A DNA stretch of 64,000 bases from DAOTXS01 sp034435055 (GTDB lineage: Bacteria; Chloroflexota; Anaerolineae; UBA4142): the NCBI GenBank assembly GCA_034435055.1, contig DAOTXS010000008.1, positions 27,426 to 91,425 of the forward strand, written 5' to 3'. The position numbers were made by a program, and so were the translations under genes. The notes beneath the pieces were generated by a model that made no database searches, was not told the origin of the DNA, and saw only the letters and a program-made list of their open reading frames with translations. Every line of letters starts with the position of its first letter. Position 1 is the first letter of the stretch. Below, in pieces: positions 7,836-16,320 of this stretch.

Positions 7836-9011
7836 TTATGCAGAAATCGACGCGCGACGAGTGTATATCATCAAGAACCCAAGCATCGCCAGCCAAACGA
7901 TGGGGTAGCCCAAGAGATAAGGCAGATTCCACGGCGATGGATAAGTTACGATACTGCCCGGCAACATCAATAAACACCATCCCGTGCCGAATAAAATCCC
8001 AGCCAGCATATCCGTCGCATCGATCATCGCGTCGCGCTTGACGATCCGAAATAAAGCGATCAGTGCCGGCAACATCAGCAAATCATCGTACATCCGATGA
8101 TACGTCCACACGCGCGCAACGATGCCGGCGACACCAAGCAACAACCACACATCGGCGCGGCGATTCAAAAACATCCACACGCCAAGTCCAACGAAAAGTG
8201 TGAGCGTTCCAAGCGTCGTATAATTTTGCCAACCGAGCAAACCGAACCAATATGGGAGATGCGCACCGATATTTACATCGATCACCGCGTCATTATATTT
8301 GAACATTTCGTTAAAGAGATCGACGAGCGGCATCGGTTGGAACGCCGCCGCGAATAAAGTCAATCCGGCATAACTTACGCTCGTTAACAGCGCCGGGCGC
8401 AATCCGCGCGGAATAAACAAGGCAAGCCAGAAAAATGGCATACTCGAACTCGGCTTGGTCAATGCCAATAGCCAAAGCATCGCGGTTGCAAATTCAACTT
8501 GCCAATTTACCTTGTTGATGCCGGTAATCAAAAGCGTGCCGCCCAAAAACATCAAAAGCACGTGGATGCCAAGTTGTCCGTTACCAATTGTGATTGGAAT
8601 TGGATAGGACATGAGTAAAGTTGCGGTAATCAAAACTCGTTCCAACCGGGTTTGGGCGCAACTGTATCTGAGACATAAAAGAATTAGAATCGCCAATTCG
8701 ATCAGGGTTACTAACCCCCAAAGCCAGCGCGTCTCCCATGCTCCCAGCCATCCGAAAAAGGGAAAGAGTAAAGCATAACTGGCTGGGGGATAACCGGCAT
8801 GAGCCGTACTGGTGTAAACCGGCAAACCGGCGAACCAGCGCGGAATCTCACCGTGTCGCAAAAGCAAATCGATTGCGCCGACAGATTCCGAGCTTACCAG
8901 CAAACGTCGCCATTCGTTGAACAAACGCACACTTCCCAAAAGGGTTACCAAAAGAATCGCGGTCCACAAAATCGCGCGATGATAACGCGACCACCAGAGT
9001 TGCACAATCAT
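7836..9011 (-). CDS. Polytopic GT-C type glycosyltransferase (DUF2029/GT87-like)
   Basis: A 391-residue integral membrane protein with about nine to eleven hydrophobic segments. The start is placed at the ATG giving MIVQLWWSRYHR, two bases after the upstream stop; the longer frame would run into the upstream gene. The loop after the first helix (RHGEIPRWFAGLPVYTSTAHAGYPPASYALLFP) resembles the first extracytoplasmic loop of GT87 polyprenol-phosphate-dependent mannosyltransferases, including the PP(A/S)xxxL pattern. It likely transfers a sugar from a polyprenyl phosphate on the outer face of the membrane. The assignment rests on topology and this loop, so the exact family is moderately certain. 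Confidence 0.75.
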   Translation of the reverse strand: MIVQLWWSRYHRAILWTAILLVTLLGSVRLFNEWRRLLVSSESVGAIDLLLRHGEIPRWFAGLPVYTSTAHAGYPPASYALLFPFFGWLGAWETRWLWGLVTLIELAILILLCLRYSCAQTRLERVLITATLLMSYPIPITIGNGQLGIHVLLMFLGGTLLITGINKVNWQVEFATAMLWLLALTKPSSSMPFFWLALFIPRGLRPALLTSVSYAGLTLFAAAFQPMPLVDLFNEMFKYNDAVIDVNIGAHLPYWFGLLGWQNYTTLGTLTLFVGLGVWMFLNRRADVWLLLGVAGIVARVWTYHRMYDDLLMLPALIALFRIVKRDAMIDATDMLAGILFGTGWCLLMLPGSIVTYPSPWNLPYLLGYPIVWLAMLGFLMIYTRRASISA

Positions 9012-9013
9012 CG

Positions 9014-10069
9014 CTAGACAAGTCTGACCGGTTGGCGACGCAAGCCTGAATCTACAACCGCCCACGCCACTTGTACCGCGCGCATTCCATCGATTAAAGA
9101 ACAGTCCGGTGATTTGTCTTGCCGCACACAATCGATAAAGTGTTGCCACTCGGCGCGATAGGTATCTTCCATATCACCACCGCGCCGCAGATTGGCGACG
9201 ATCTGCGGCGCAGCACGGAACGCGCGCGCACTGTTTCTCAAGCGATTCGTCAAATTTCCGGCGAAGGTTTGGTTCGGATAAAATTCCAAGCCATCGAACC
9301 GATGCAGTGAAAGATAGAGTCGCCCCGCCTCGCCAAAGATTTCAATTTCGCAATGCGGAGCAGTTTTCAAAGAGAATGCGCCGCTCGCCAGCACATCGTT
9401 AGACAGACGCGCGGCGATGATGCTCGTTTCATCTTCATAATAAGACGAGCCATTAGTGTCTGCAAATATCTCCGTCACTTCGCAGTTCAGGATAAAACGC
9501 CACAAATCAAAGATATGCACCGTCTCGTTGAGAATGACGCCGCCGCCGCGCGCGCGCGTGCGATGCCATTCCGGCATACCTTCATTTTCGCGCCAATGCG
9601 TATAGACACTTCGGACAGCATGGATTTTGCCCAGGCGCGCGCGCGCGACAATTTCGCGCATCTGCCGCACCAAACGATGCCACCGCAAATTAAAGCCAAC
9701 CATCACCCGGCGCGAAGAGTGTGTCGCGCAATCGACCAAGCGCTGACAATCTTCGACAGTCAACGCAAGCGGCTTTTCTATGAATAAATGTTTGCCGGCA
9801 CTCTGCGTTGCCAACGCGATTTCGGCGTGAAACTGGGTAGGTGTAATGACCGCAACCGCGTCCACGTCATCACGCGCGAGCAAAGCGCGATAATCGGTGT
9901 AACCGTGTTCAATTCCCCAACGATCCGCAATCAACTTGAGCCGCGTGTGATCTACGTCCGCCGCCGCAATCACGCGCGCGTCAGGCACGCGCCGCAACGC
10001 CGGCAAATGATGCCGATCTGTAACCGCGCCGCACCCGATGACACCTACGCGAACCGGGGACATCCTCAT
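9014..10069 (-). CDS. Gfo/Idh/MocA family oxidoreductase
   Basis: A 351-residue NAD(P)-dependent oxidoreductase. The Rossmann domain starts at VGVIGCGAVTDRHHLPAL and contains the family signature EKPLALT (about residues 97-103), whose Lys is catalytic. The C-terminal alpha/beta domain contains GGGVILNETVHIFDLWRF, the usual substrate-binding His region. It lies in the polysaccharide operon, where such enzymes commonly oxidise UDP-sugars (for example to 3-keto or uronate forms) during synthesis of amino sugars. The actual substrate is not determinable. The second Met (MSP) is an alternative start. Confidence 0.9.
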   Translation of the reverse strand: MRMSPVRVGVIGCGAVTDRHHLPALRRVPDARVIAAADVDHTRLKLIADRWGIEHGYTDYRALLARDDVDAVAVITPTQFHAEIALATQSAGKHLFIEKPLALTVEDCQRLVDCATHSSRRVMVGFNLRWHRLVRQMREIVARARLGKIHAVRSVYTHWRENEGMPEWHRTRARGGGVILNETVHIFDLWRFILNCEVTEIFADTNGSSYYEDETSIIAARLSNDVLASGAFSLKTAPHCEIEIFGEAGRLYLSLHRFDGLEFYPNQTFAGNLTNRLRNSARAFRAAPQIVANLRRGGDMEDTYRAEWQHFIDCVRQDKSPDCSLIDGMRAVQVAWAVVDSGLRRQPVRLV

Positions 10070-10093
10070 ACAATCTCCTTGCTTTGCAAATGG

Positions 10094-11248
10094 CTATGAT
10101 ATTGAAACCGGGTAGCGAATGGAATCGTGCAAACGAATCGCCTGAATACTGCAATCGGTCGTGGTGCGATCTGCATAAGGACAGTTGAGACAAAAGCTAA
10201 TGCGTTCTGGTGTATCTCGAATATCTCTACGCACGCGCGCGGCGTGTTTGCCAAACCAGAGATCGGAAAATGATACAGTCTTGGAAATCACGCCAAGCGA
10301 CTGGCGGGCGTTATGATCTTGCTCACAGGCGACGAGCGTGCCATCGGCAAAGACGGTGGGAAACCAAAAGGGTTGCATACAGACAAAATCGTTACGATGA
10401 ACCCGCTCATTATTTTTGTAATCGTATGCCTTGAAAATATCCTGCGTCGGGATGAATGCTTGATGAATTCGGTCTGGCGCAGCCGTGTCGATAATCGACA
10501 GCGTACGAAGCGTCAACAAGTCAAATCCATTGTCGCGGGCAAATTCTTGCAATCGCGAATGTTCGTGTTCATTGTGCTTCATCAAAATGTGGCGCATGTG
10601 CAAAATGGGGAGGGTTGCGCCGCGCTCACGCTTGAGGTCCGCAAGCCGCCGCACGCCCGCAAGAATCGGTTCGAGCTTTGCCCCAACGCGAAACTGGGCA
10701 TTTGTTTCGTTTGTCAAACCATCGATGGCAACGATGAGAAAGGTCGGCGGATAATCGATGAGCGCGTTCAGAATCCGTTCGTCATTCAGTCGTTGACCGT
10801 TGGTGGAAAGGAAAAATGCTACTGAGAATTTCTGGGCGATACGTAGAATTTCCGGTAATCGAGGATGCAACAACGGTTCGCCCCACGCCCACAACGAAAC
10901 GGTCAGCAGAGATTGTCCAAGTTCATCCATCACGCGCTCGAACAAACGGATATCGATTGCTTTGGGCGGGCGCACAACTTCGCCGATGCCGGTGGGACAC
11001 ACCGGGCAATGGAGATTACAATAATTGACCAATTCAATTTGCAAATGCAGGGGCAAGTTGCGGGGCGACAATTGACGCTTGACCAAATGTGTTCCAGCGA
11101 CGAGCAAATTCCAACGCTTGGCAAATGGCATCTGGGTCAATTCGATGTCCATTTGATCGTACGTGAATCGATAACGTCCACGCGCCAGAATGTCCAACAA
11201 AAGTTTGGGCGAACGCTTCAAGCCCGCGATGCGTTCGTGCACCCTCAT
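10094..11248 (-). CDS. Radical SAM protein with SPASM-type C-terminus
   Basis: A 384-residue radical SAM enzyme. Cys77, Cys81 and Cys84 in YCNLHCPVC form the CxxxCxxC motif that binds the 4Fe-4S cluster and SAM; SLWAWGEPLLHP is the GGEP-like SAM-contact region. The C-terminus has further cysteines (FVCMQPF, LVACEQD, FCLNCPYADRTTTDC) typical of a SPASM auxiliary cluster domain. It overlaps the flippase gene by four bases (ATGA), so the two are translationally coupled. In polysaccharide loci such proteins may modify sugars or lipid carriers, but the substrate is unknown. Confidence 0.88.
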   Translation of the reverse strand: MRVHERIAGLKRSPKLLLDILARGRYRFTYDQMDIELTQMPFAKRWNLLVAGTHLVKRQLSPRNLPLHLQIELVNYCNLHCPVCPTGIGEVVRPPKAIDIRLFERVMDELGQSLLTVSLWAWGEPLLHPRLPEILRIAQKFSVAFFLSTNGQRLNDERILNALIDYPPTFLIVAIDGLTNETNAQFRVGAKLEPILAGVRRLADLKRERGATLPILHMRHILMKHNEHEHSRLQEFARDNGFDLLTLRTLSIIDTAAPDRIHQAFIPTQDIFKAYDYKNNERVHRNDFVCMQPFWFPTVFADGTLVACEQDHNARQSLGVISKTVSFSDLWFGKHAARVRRDIRDTPERISFCLNCPYADRTTTDCSIQAIRLHDSIRYPVSIS

Positions 11249-12756
11249 CGTAGTTCAACCGTGTCGCGCCGAGCGGAACTAGTTGGCGCGAGCAATGCAA
11301 TCAAGTCCAACGCTTCGCGGGCAATCAACCCGCCGCCGGGAATTATCAACCAAGCGCATAGATAGAACGCACCAAAAATCAAGCCGCTGATGATTAGCCC
11401 AACCAATTCACCAAAAGGAAATAGGGCAAGTAGCGGCGTTGCGACGAACAATCCTAACGCGGCAATGAGTGAAGTTGCGGCAGGGCGCGCCAGAATCGCC
11501 AAGACTTCTTGCCATCGCAAAGGTGAATCCGCACAGCAATAAACGATTAACGGGATCAACATCAGCACGCGCGTGAAGCTAAAAACACCGGCAACTCCAA
11601 CGGCGCCCCACGGCAAGCCAACCCCAAAACTAATCACCGCGGTTAGTGAGATAACTAAGACCGCGCGCAACATTCGGCGGGTTTGCCCCAGCGAAAGTAA
11701 AAACCAACTCATCGTCGTATAAAATGGGTCCACGAAAGCGGCGGGCGCCAAAGCACGAAACATCGGCACCGCCGGCAACCACGTTGCGCCCAAAACAACC
11801 AGCACCGTTTTTTCTGTTGTGATGAAAACAAAAGCGATCAATCCCATCGCCAGAGACGCCACCAGCAAGAGAATGCGCGAATAAAACGCGCGGTACCGCG
11901 CGACATCCGATTGAAGCCGGCAAAGCATCGGCAGAGCCACGCCGCTTAACGGGATGCTAATCTGCAAAATAGGCAACAGCAAAAACTGATACGCCTTGTC
12001 GTAAAAACCCAGTTCGCTCATTCCCCAATACCACCCGATCAAAAGCGTATCAAGATTTCGTGTGATATAAATCAATACGCCAAGCAGCGTTACACGCCCG
12101 CCAAAACTCAACAACGGTCGAATCTCGATGAGCGGAGCCGGGTGCCCCGGTTTCCATCGACTAAAGAACCAACTTGCCAACCCGTTACTCAAACTCGTTG
12201 TCAAGTGCATCAACACAAGCGACCAATAGCCTGCGCCATTCCACGCGAACACGATTCCCGCCATCACGCCAACAGCCATCGCCGATACATCAATGAAAGC
12301 AAGTGTGATAAAACGCAATTGGCGACGCAAGAGCGCGTGCGGCAATCCAGCCAAGCCGTGAATCACAAAGATGCACGCCATCATTAGAACCATTTCGATC
12401 AAGCGCGGCTCACGATACACCCACCCGATCAAAAATGCCCCGATACCCGCCAGCACCGCCAAAACACCGCCGACCGCAGCGTTGACCCAATAAACCGTAC
12501 TCAACTGCCGATCGGAAATCTCGATGCTTTGGATGGCGGCAAGATTGAGTCCGAGGTCTCGAAACAGGTTGATAAAACCAGTTACGGCAATCACGATGCC
12601 GAACAATCCATAGTCCGAGGGCATTACCAAACGCGCAAGCAAAACGACCGAGGTGAGATGCAATACAAATTTGATGGCTTGCGACAATAAGGCGACAAAA
12701 CTGCCGTGAACCGAACGCCGACGTAAATCTACAGCAGGAGGGTCGATCACGATCAT
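11245..12756 (-). CDS. Wzx-like polysaccharide flippase (MOP superfamily)
   Basis: A 503-residue membrane protein with about 12-14 hydrophobic segments and the N-terminal SFVALLSQAIKFVLHLTSVVLLARL pattern followed by PSDYGLFG, typical of lipopolysaccharide/O-antigen flippases of the Polysacc_synt_3 group. The ATG at 12756 is chosen because it gives MIVIDPPAVD and overlaps the upstream stop as ATGA. It would flip undecaprenyl-pyrophosphate-linked repeat units across the cytoplasmic membrane. No Wzy polymerase or Wzz is visible in the window; the GT-C protein or genes elsewhere may complete the pathway. Confidence 0.9.
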   Translation of the reverse strand: MIVIDPPAVDLRRRSVHGSFVALLSQAIKFVLHLTSVVLLARLVMPSDYGLFGIVIAVTGFINLFRDLGLNLAAIQSIEISDRQLSTVYWVNAAVGGVLAVLAGIGAFLIGWVYREPRLIEMVLMMACIFVIHGLAGLPHALLRRQLRFITLAFIDVSAMAVGVMAGIVFAWNGAGYWSLVLMHLTTSLSNGLASWFFSRWKPGHPAPLIEIRPLLSFGGRVTLLGVLIYITRNLDTLLIGWYWGMSELGFYDKAYQFLLLPILQISIPLSGVALPMLCRLQSDVARYRAFYSRILLLVASLAMGLIAFVFITTEKTVLVVLGATWLPAVPMFRALAPAAFVDPFYTTMSWFLLSLGQTRRMLRAVLVISLTAVISFGVGLPWGAVGVAGVFSFTRVLMLIPLIVYCCADSPLRWQEVLAILARPAATSLIAALGLFVATPLLALFPFGELVGLIISGLIFGAFYLCAWLIIPGGGLIAREALDLIALLAPTSSARRDTVELR

Positions 12757-13745
12757 AATGACACGAGGGCACGCACAAGTGAACCGGCAAGCCACGCTTG
12801 TCGATCTTTTTCTGTAAGATAACGCTCGCGCCGATATTCCATCGCCGAAAGCTTGTAGACAAAATCATCGACGCGCCGCGCGTAACCTACCATTTCGCCC
12901 ACCGCATCGAAAATCAAAAACAGCAACAGCCACGGCAGAACGCGCGGCATCACCCCCGCGGGTATCGATGCGCCACGCAAATTTCGGAGCGTTCGCACGA
13001 ATCGAACAAGGGGAATTAGCGGCGCGCCAGCGGCAAATGCCAGCCGCTTGAAGATCGACCAATACCGGGAACGTGCGCCAGCAAAGACCGCGCCGGAGTA
13101 AAACCGGAGTTGGAGTGTAGGTGCAATGCGGGAATAATTCAAGTGGTAAACTTTGGCGCGCGGTTCGAGAAAGAGTGTGTAACCACGCTCCAACAATTCC
13201 CAGTGCAAGACACTCTCAAAAACAAATTTGGCTTCTAGGTCAGAGCCGTACGCCAAGAGAATTTCTTTTTTGTACGAACTATTATGCCCGGGCAAATGAT
13301 GCATCGTTCGCGCCGCCGGTTTCATCCATTCGCCGTACTCGGTCAACAGATTTGCCCAACTCACCAAACTTGCGGGGTTGGCATTGCCAAACACACCGCC
13401 AACAACAGCATGACCTTGACGATGCGCGTCAATCAACGCTTCTGCCCATTGCGGGTCGTAAATAGCGTGATCTTCGACAAAGGCGACTAATGGCGCGCGC
13501 GCCGTTCTTGCGCCGGCAATGCGCGCTACCGGCGTCGAGATGATTTTACCCACCTCGACGATTGCCACTGCGCCAAATGCGCCAGCTTCCGTTGGCAATT
13601 GAATCGCGGTTTTAGATGGCGCAACGATAATCAATTCCAGGTTTGCGACGACAGTTTGTGCGGCAAGACTGGCAAGCGTCTGCCGAATCGTCGCGTAATC
13701 ATCGGGCGCCAGGATGATCACCGACATTGCCAACGGGGTTGTCAA
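12753..13745 (-). CDS. GT2 glycosyltransferase, divergent
   Basis: A 330-residue family 2-like glycosyltransferase. The N-terminus MSVIILAPDDYATIRQTLASLAAQ keeps the GT-A beginning, but the usual VDDGS is replaced (IIVAPSKT), and the DxD region reads VEDHAIYD near residues 90-97. LPGHNSSYKKEIL (around 150) and the HWELLERGYTLFLEPRAKVYH segment fit the GT2 acceptor region. Two hydrophobic segments near residues 235-280 suggest membrane attachment. The gene follows the flavoprotein gene directly and overlaps the flippase gene. The altered nucleotide-binding motif makes the donor uncertain. Confidence 0.8.
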   Translation of the reverse strand: MTTPLAMSVIILAPDDYATIRQTLASLAAQTVVANLELIIVAPSKTAIQLPTEAGAFGAVAIVEVGKIISTPVARIAGARTARAPLVAFVEDHAIYDPQWAEALIDAHRQGHAVVGGVFGNANPASLVSWANLLTEYGEWMKPAARTMHHLPGHNSSYKKEILLAYGSDLEAKFVFESVLHWELLERGYTLFLEPRAKVYHLNYSRIAPTLQLRFYSGAVFAGARSRYWSIFKRLAFAAGAPLIPLVRFVRTLRNLRGASIPAGVMPRVLPWLLLFLIFDAVGEMVGYARRVDDFVYKLSAMEYRRERYLTEKDRQAWLAGSLVRALVSL

Positions 13746-15197
13746 TTACATATCTCCTTCATCGACAATGAATTCTTCATAGTACGAGCGTTCGGTATTC
13801 ACTTCCCACAAACCGTGTTTTTCGCCCCGCACATTTCGCGCCGCCAAAATTCCGGTCAACATCGAATGATCTTGGTTGTTGTAGCGATGCATTCCATTCC
13901 GCCCGATGGTTTGCAAATTCTCAAAGGTATCGAGGTAACGGCGAATGACCTGCAGTCGCTCACGATAGTTTGGGTCGTAGACAGGGTACGCTTTGGGTTG
14001 ACGCAACACCACTCCATCTTCGACTTCTTCGGGGCGCGCCAAGTTGAGAAGCTCTAAATCACGAACCGCTAACGCGATCAGTCCCACATCTGACAGCCGC
14101 CACAACTCATCGTCTTCATTGCAAAAGTATTCCATTCCTAAACTTGTCTTGTTGGGATCTGGCACCATCGCCGCACTCCAGTTTTTGAAATTCTGAATGC
14201 GCCCCACTTTGGCATCGGGGCTGTGGATATAAATCCAATTATCCGGGAAAACATCGCGGCGATTCAAAATCAATTCAACGATGATGAACGCACGATATTT
14301 CAATTCTCTGGCGGCATTCAGGACGTGGGGCAGAGGTGGCGGATCTAATCGCAAAATCAATTCCGTCAACGGCATGCTGGAAATAAAGTGGTCGCCCGTC
14401 AACTCGATCTGATTACCCTGGGATTCGGTCAGCACACTCGTCACGCGATTGCCCCGACAGCGCAGACGGATCACTAGGGTGTTCAGCCAAACTTGTCCAC
14501 CGGCGCGTTCGATGGCTTGGCGAAAACATTCCCACATCATACCGGGACCCGCGCGCGGGTATTGAAATTCGTGAATCAGCGATTTGATATTGTGATTCCG
14601 GAAAACCGAATACCAAACTGCCGAGAGAAAAGACAGCCCCTTGATGCGTTGCGCCGCCCATTCGGCGTGAATCTGGGAACAGGAAATCCCCCAAACTTTT
14701 TCAGTGTAGGTTTTGAAAAACATCCGAAAGAGGCGTCGTCCGAAACGATTCGAAATCCATTGTTCGAAATTCTCTTCAACCGGGGATGGAAAAAGCCGCG
14801 CGCGCACATAACTGAGGAAGGTCAAACCGCTTTCAAGCAAGCCGAGATTTTTCAGCGTATCCAGTGGCTCGATGGGATAATGAAAATATTTGCCGCGATA
14901 AAAAATCCGTGAGAGCCGGCGCACGCGAATAAAATCATCGCCGAGCATCTCTTCCCACAACCGTAAAACTTCCGGCACTTGGGTATAGAATCGATGCCCG
15001 CCGAGATCAAAACGATAGCCCTTGTACGTCTCGGTTCGCGCGAGTCCGCCTACCTTGTCGCTCGCTTCTAACACGATGGCGCGCACGCCCGCCGTACCAA
15101 GTTGTTGCGCCGCCGTCAAGCCAGCCGGACCGCCGCCGATCACCACTACGGGAAAATGTTGTGCGGCAGATTCACGGGTATTTGCCACGTGAATCAA
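13746..15197 (-). CDS. FAD-dependent UDP-galactopyranose-mutase-like oxidoreductase
   Basis: A 483-residue flavoprotein. The dinucleotide-binding motif VVVIGGGPAGLTAAQQL spans residues 17-33, followed by EASDKVGG and the DLGGHRFY segment typical of NAD(P)-binding proteins related to UDP-galactopyranose mutase and protoporphyrinogen oxidase. SSMPLTELILRL near residue 270 fits the substrate-domain fold. In polysaccharide loci such enzymes are often annotated as UDP-galactopyranose mutase-like; ring contraction is possible, but the true Glf signature is not complete, so I keep a general call. It overlaps the DUF1385 gene by four bases (ATGA) and lies in the same operon. Confidence 0.85.
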   Translation of the reverse strand: MIHVANTRESAAQHFPVVVIGGGPAGLTAAQQLGTAGVRAIVLEASDKVGGLARTETYKGYRFDLGGHRFYTQVPEVLRLWEEMLGDDFIRVRRLSRIFYRGKYFHYPIEPLDTLKNLGLLESGLTFLSYVRARLFPSPVEENFEQWISNRFGRRLFRMFFKTYTEKVWGISCSQIHAEWAAQRIKGLSFLSAVWYSVFRNHNIKSLIHEFQYPRAGPGMMWECFRQAIERAGGQVWLNTLVIRLRCRGNRVTSVLTESQGNQIELTGDHFISSMPLTELILRLDPPPLPHVLNAARELKYRAFIIVELILNRRDVFPDNWIYIHSPDAKVGRIQNFKNWSAAMVPDPNKTSLGMEYFCNEDDELWRLSDVGLIALAVRDLELLNLARPEEVEDGVVLRQPKAYPVYDPNYRERLQVIRRYLDTFENLQTIGRNGMHRYNNQDHSMLTGILAARNVRGEKHGLWEVNTERSYYEEFIVDEGDM

Positions 15198-16168
15198 CTC
15201 GCGTTTTCTTCAGCTTTTACGCGCTGTAATGCCGCTACTGCCACTTCGATCATTTTGTCGTCCGGCTCGCGCGTGGTGAGCGACTGCAACCACAAACTCG
15301 GCTTGACCACGAGCCAATTCAACACCGGATTGGTTTGATGCGCCGAACTGAACTTGATCAACTCGTAACTCAGCGCCGCGACGACTGGCACCAACACGAT
15401 ACGGGACACAATGCGAATCAGCATCGGCGGGCGACCCAGCAACGCAAACACAAAAATCGACACGACGACGACAACAAGCAAAAAACCGGTACCGCAACGA
15501 GGATGTTCTTTACTGAACGTCTGAATAATCGATGGCGTCAACTCCGCGCCGGCTTCGTCTGCCGCAATCGTTTTGTGTTCTGCGCCGTGATACTGGAATA
15601 CCCGGCGAATATCCGGCATCAAACTAATGGCTCGAATATACGCCAGAAAAATCGCAAGTCGGATCAATCCTTCTAGAATGTTACTCGCCAGCGCCGCCAC
15701 ATCCAGATTGATTAGCCACGTGTTCAGCCACGGGTCGATCAAGCCCACAAGAAAGAGCGGCAGGACAAAGAACAAGCCAATTCCAAAAGTCAACGAAACG
15801 CCCAGCGTCCCAAACGCAACCCCGGCAGGAATCGCTTTCTGTGTCGTTGCCGTGCCAGCGACCGGAACAACATTCGCCGGAATGGACGGAGCGGTAACAT
15901 CCGCCGGCTTGGGCGGCTCAACCGCCGCGATGCTTGCCGAATGCAACAGCATTTTGGTTCCCAGCACCAACGTGTCCCACAAAATGGTCATTGCACGCAG
16001 AAAGGGAACTTTTGACCAACGGCTGTTATAAATCGCCGGAGCAATTGGCTCACTGATGGAAATAATGTTGCCTTGCGGTTCACGCACCGAACATGCAACA
16101 AAACGACGGCCGCGCATCATCACTCCTTCAATGACCGCCTGTCCGCCGTACAAAATTTTATCGCCCAA
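15194..16168 (-). CDS. DUF1385 (YqhQ-like) membrane protein
   Basis: A 324-residue DUF1385 protein, recognised by YGGQAVIEGVMMRG near the N-terminus and by YHGAEHKTIAADEAG and HPRCGTGFL farther in, with about four to five membrane segments. The start is set at TTG 16168: AGAGGT lies six bases upstream, the family usually begins just before the YGGQAVIEG motif, and the longer GTG frame (from 16213) would begin inside the promoter spacer, upstream of transcription. The family function is unknown. The His/Glu/Cys-rich conserved motifs suggest metal binding. It is the first gene of the polysaccharide operon and overlaps the flavoprotein gene as ATGA. Confidence 0.88.
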   Translation of the reverse strand: MGDKILYGGQAVIEGVMMRGRRFVACSVREPQGNIISISEPIAPAIYNSRWSKVPFLRAMTILWDTLVLGTKMLLHSASIAAVEPPKPADVTAPSIPANVVPVAGTATTQKAIPAGVAFGTLGVSLTFGIGLFFVLPLFLVGLIDPWLNTWLINLDVAALASNILEGLIRLAIFLAYIRAISLMPDIRRVFQYHGAEHKTIAADEAGAELTPSIIQTFSKEHPRCGTGFLLVVVVVSIFVFALLGRPPMLIRIVSRIVLVPVVAALSYELIKFSSAHQTNPVLNWLVVKPSLWLQSLTTREPDDKMIEVAVAALQRVKAEENAS

Positions 16169-16195
16169 TGTTCTACCTCTGCCAAAGATGGCGAC

Positions 16196-16224
16196 ATTGT
16201 ACACATTACTCACAACACTGTCAA
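16196..16224 (-). promoter_or_regulatory. Promoter of DUF1385/polysaccharide operon
   Basis: On the minus strand, TTGACA (16224-16219) and TACAAT (16201-16196) are exactly 17 bases apart. Transcription would start near 16189, about 20 bases before the TTG start of the DUF1385 gene. It stands back to back with the lon promoter; the two -35 boxes are about 40 bases apart. Confidence 0.75.
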
Positions 16225-16264
16225 TTTATTTTTCCGATTCCATCGCAAATCGATCTAAATCTTT

Positions 16265-16293
16265 TTGACACTCGTTCTGCCCTATGGTATTAT
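16265..16293 (+). promoter_or_regulatory. Promoter of lon
   Basis: TTGACA (16265-16270), a 17-base spacer and TATTAT (16288-16293) form a near-consensus sigma-70 promoter, with TGG just before the -10 as an extended -10 element. The start of transcription is expected near 16300 and GAGG lies at 16311-16314. I see no CIRCE-like inverted repeat or other heat-shock operator between the promoter and the ATG. Confidence 0.8.
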
Positions 16294-16320
16294 GGCACTG
16301 CTTTGACCCCGAGGAATTCA

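Noticed and set aside
9537..9660. Alternating GC tracts (possible Z-DNA)
   Set aside because: The GCGCGC runs fall in coding sequence as Arg/Ala codons, and similar tracts are common through the whole window.
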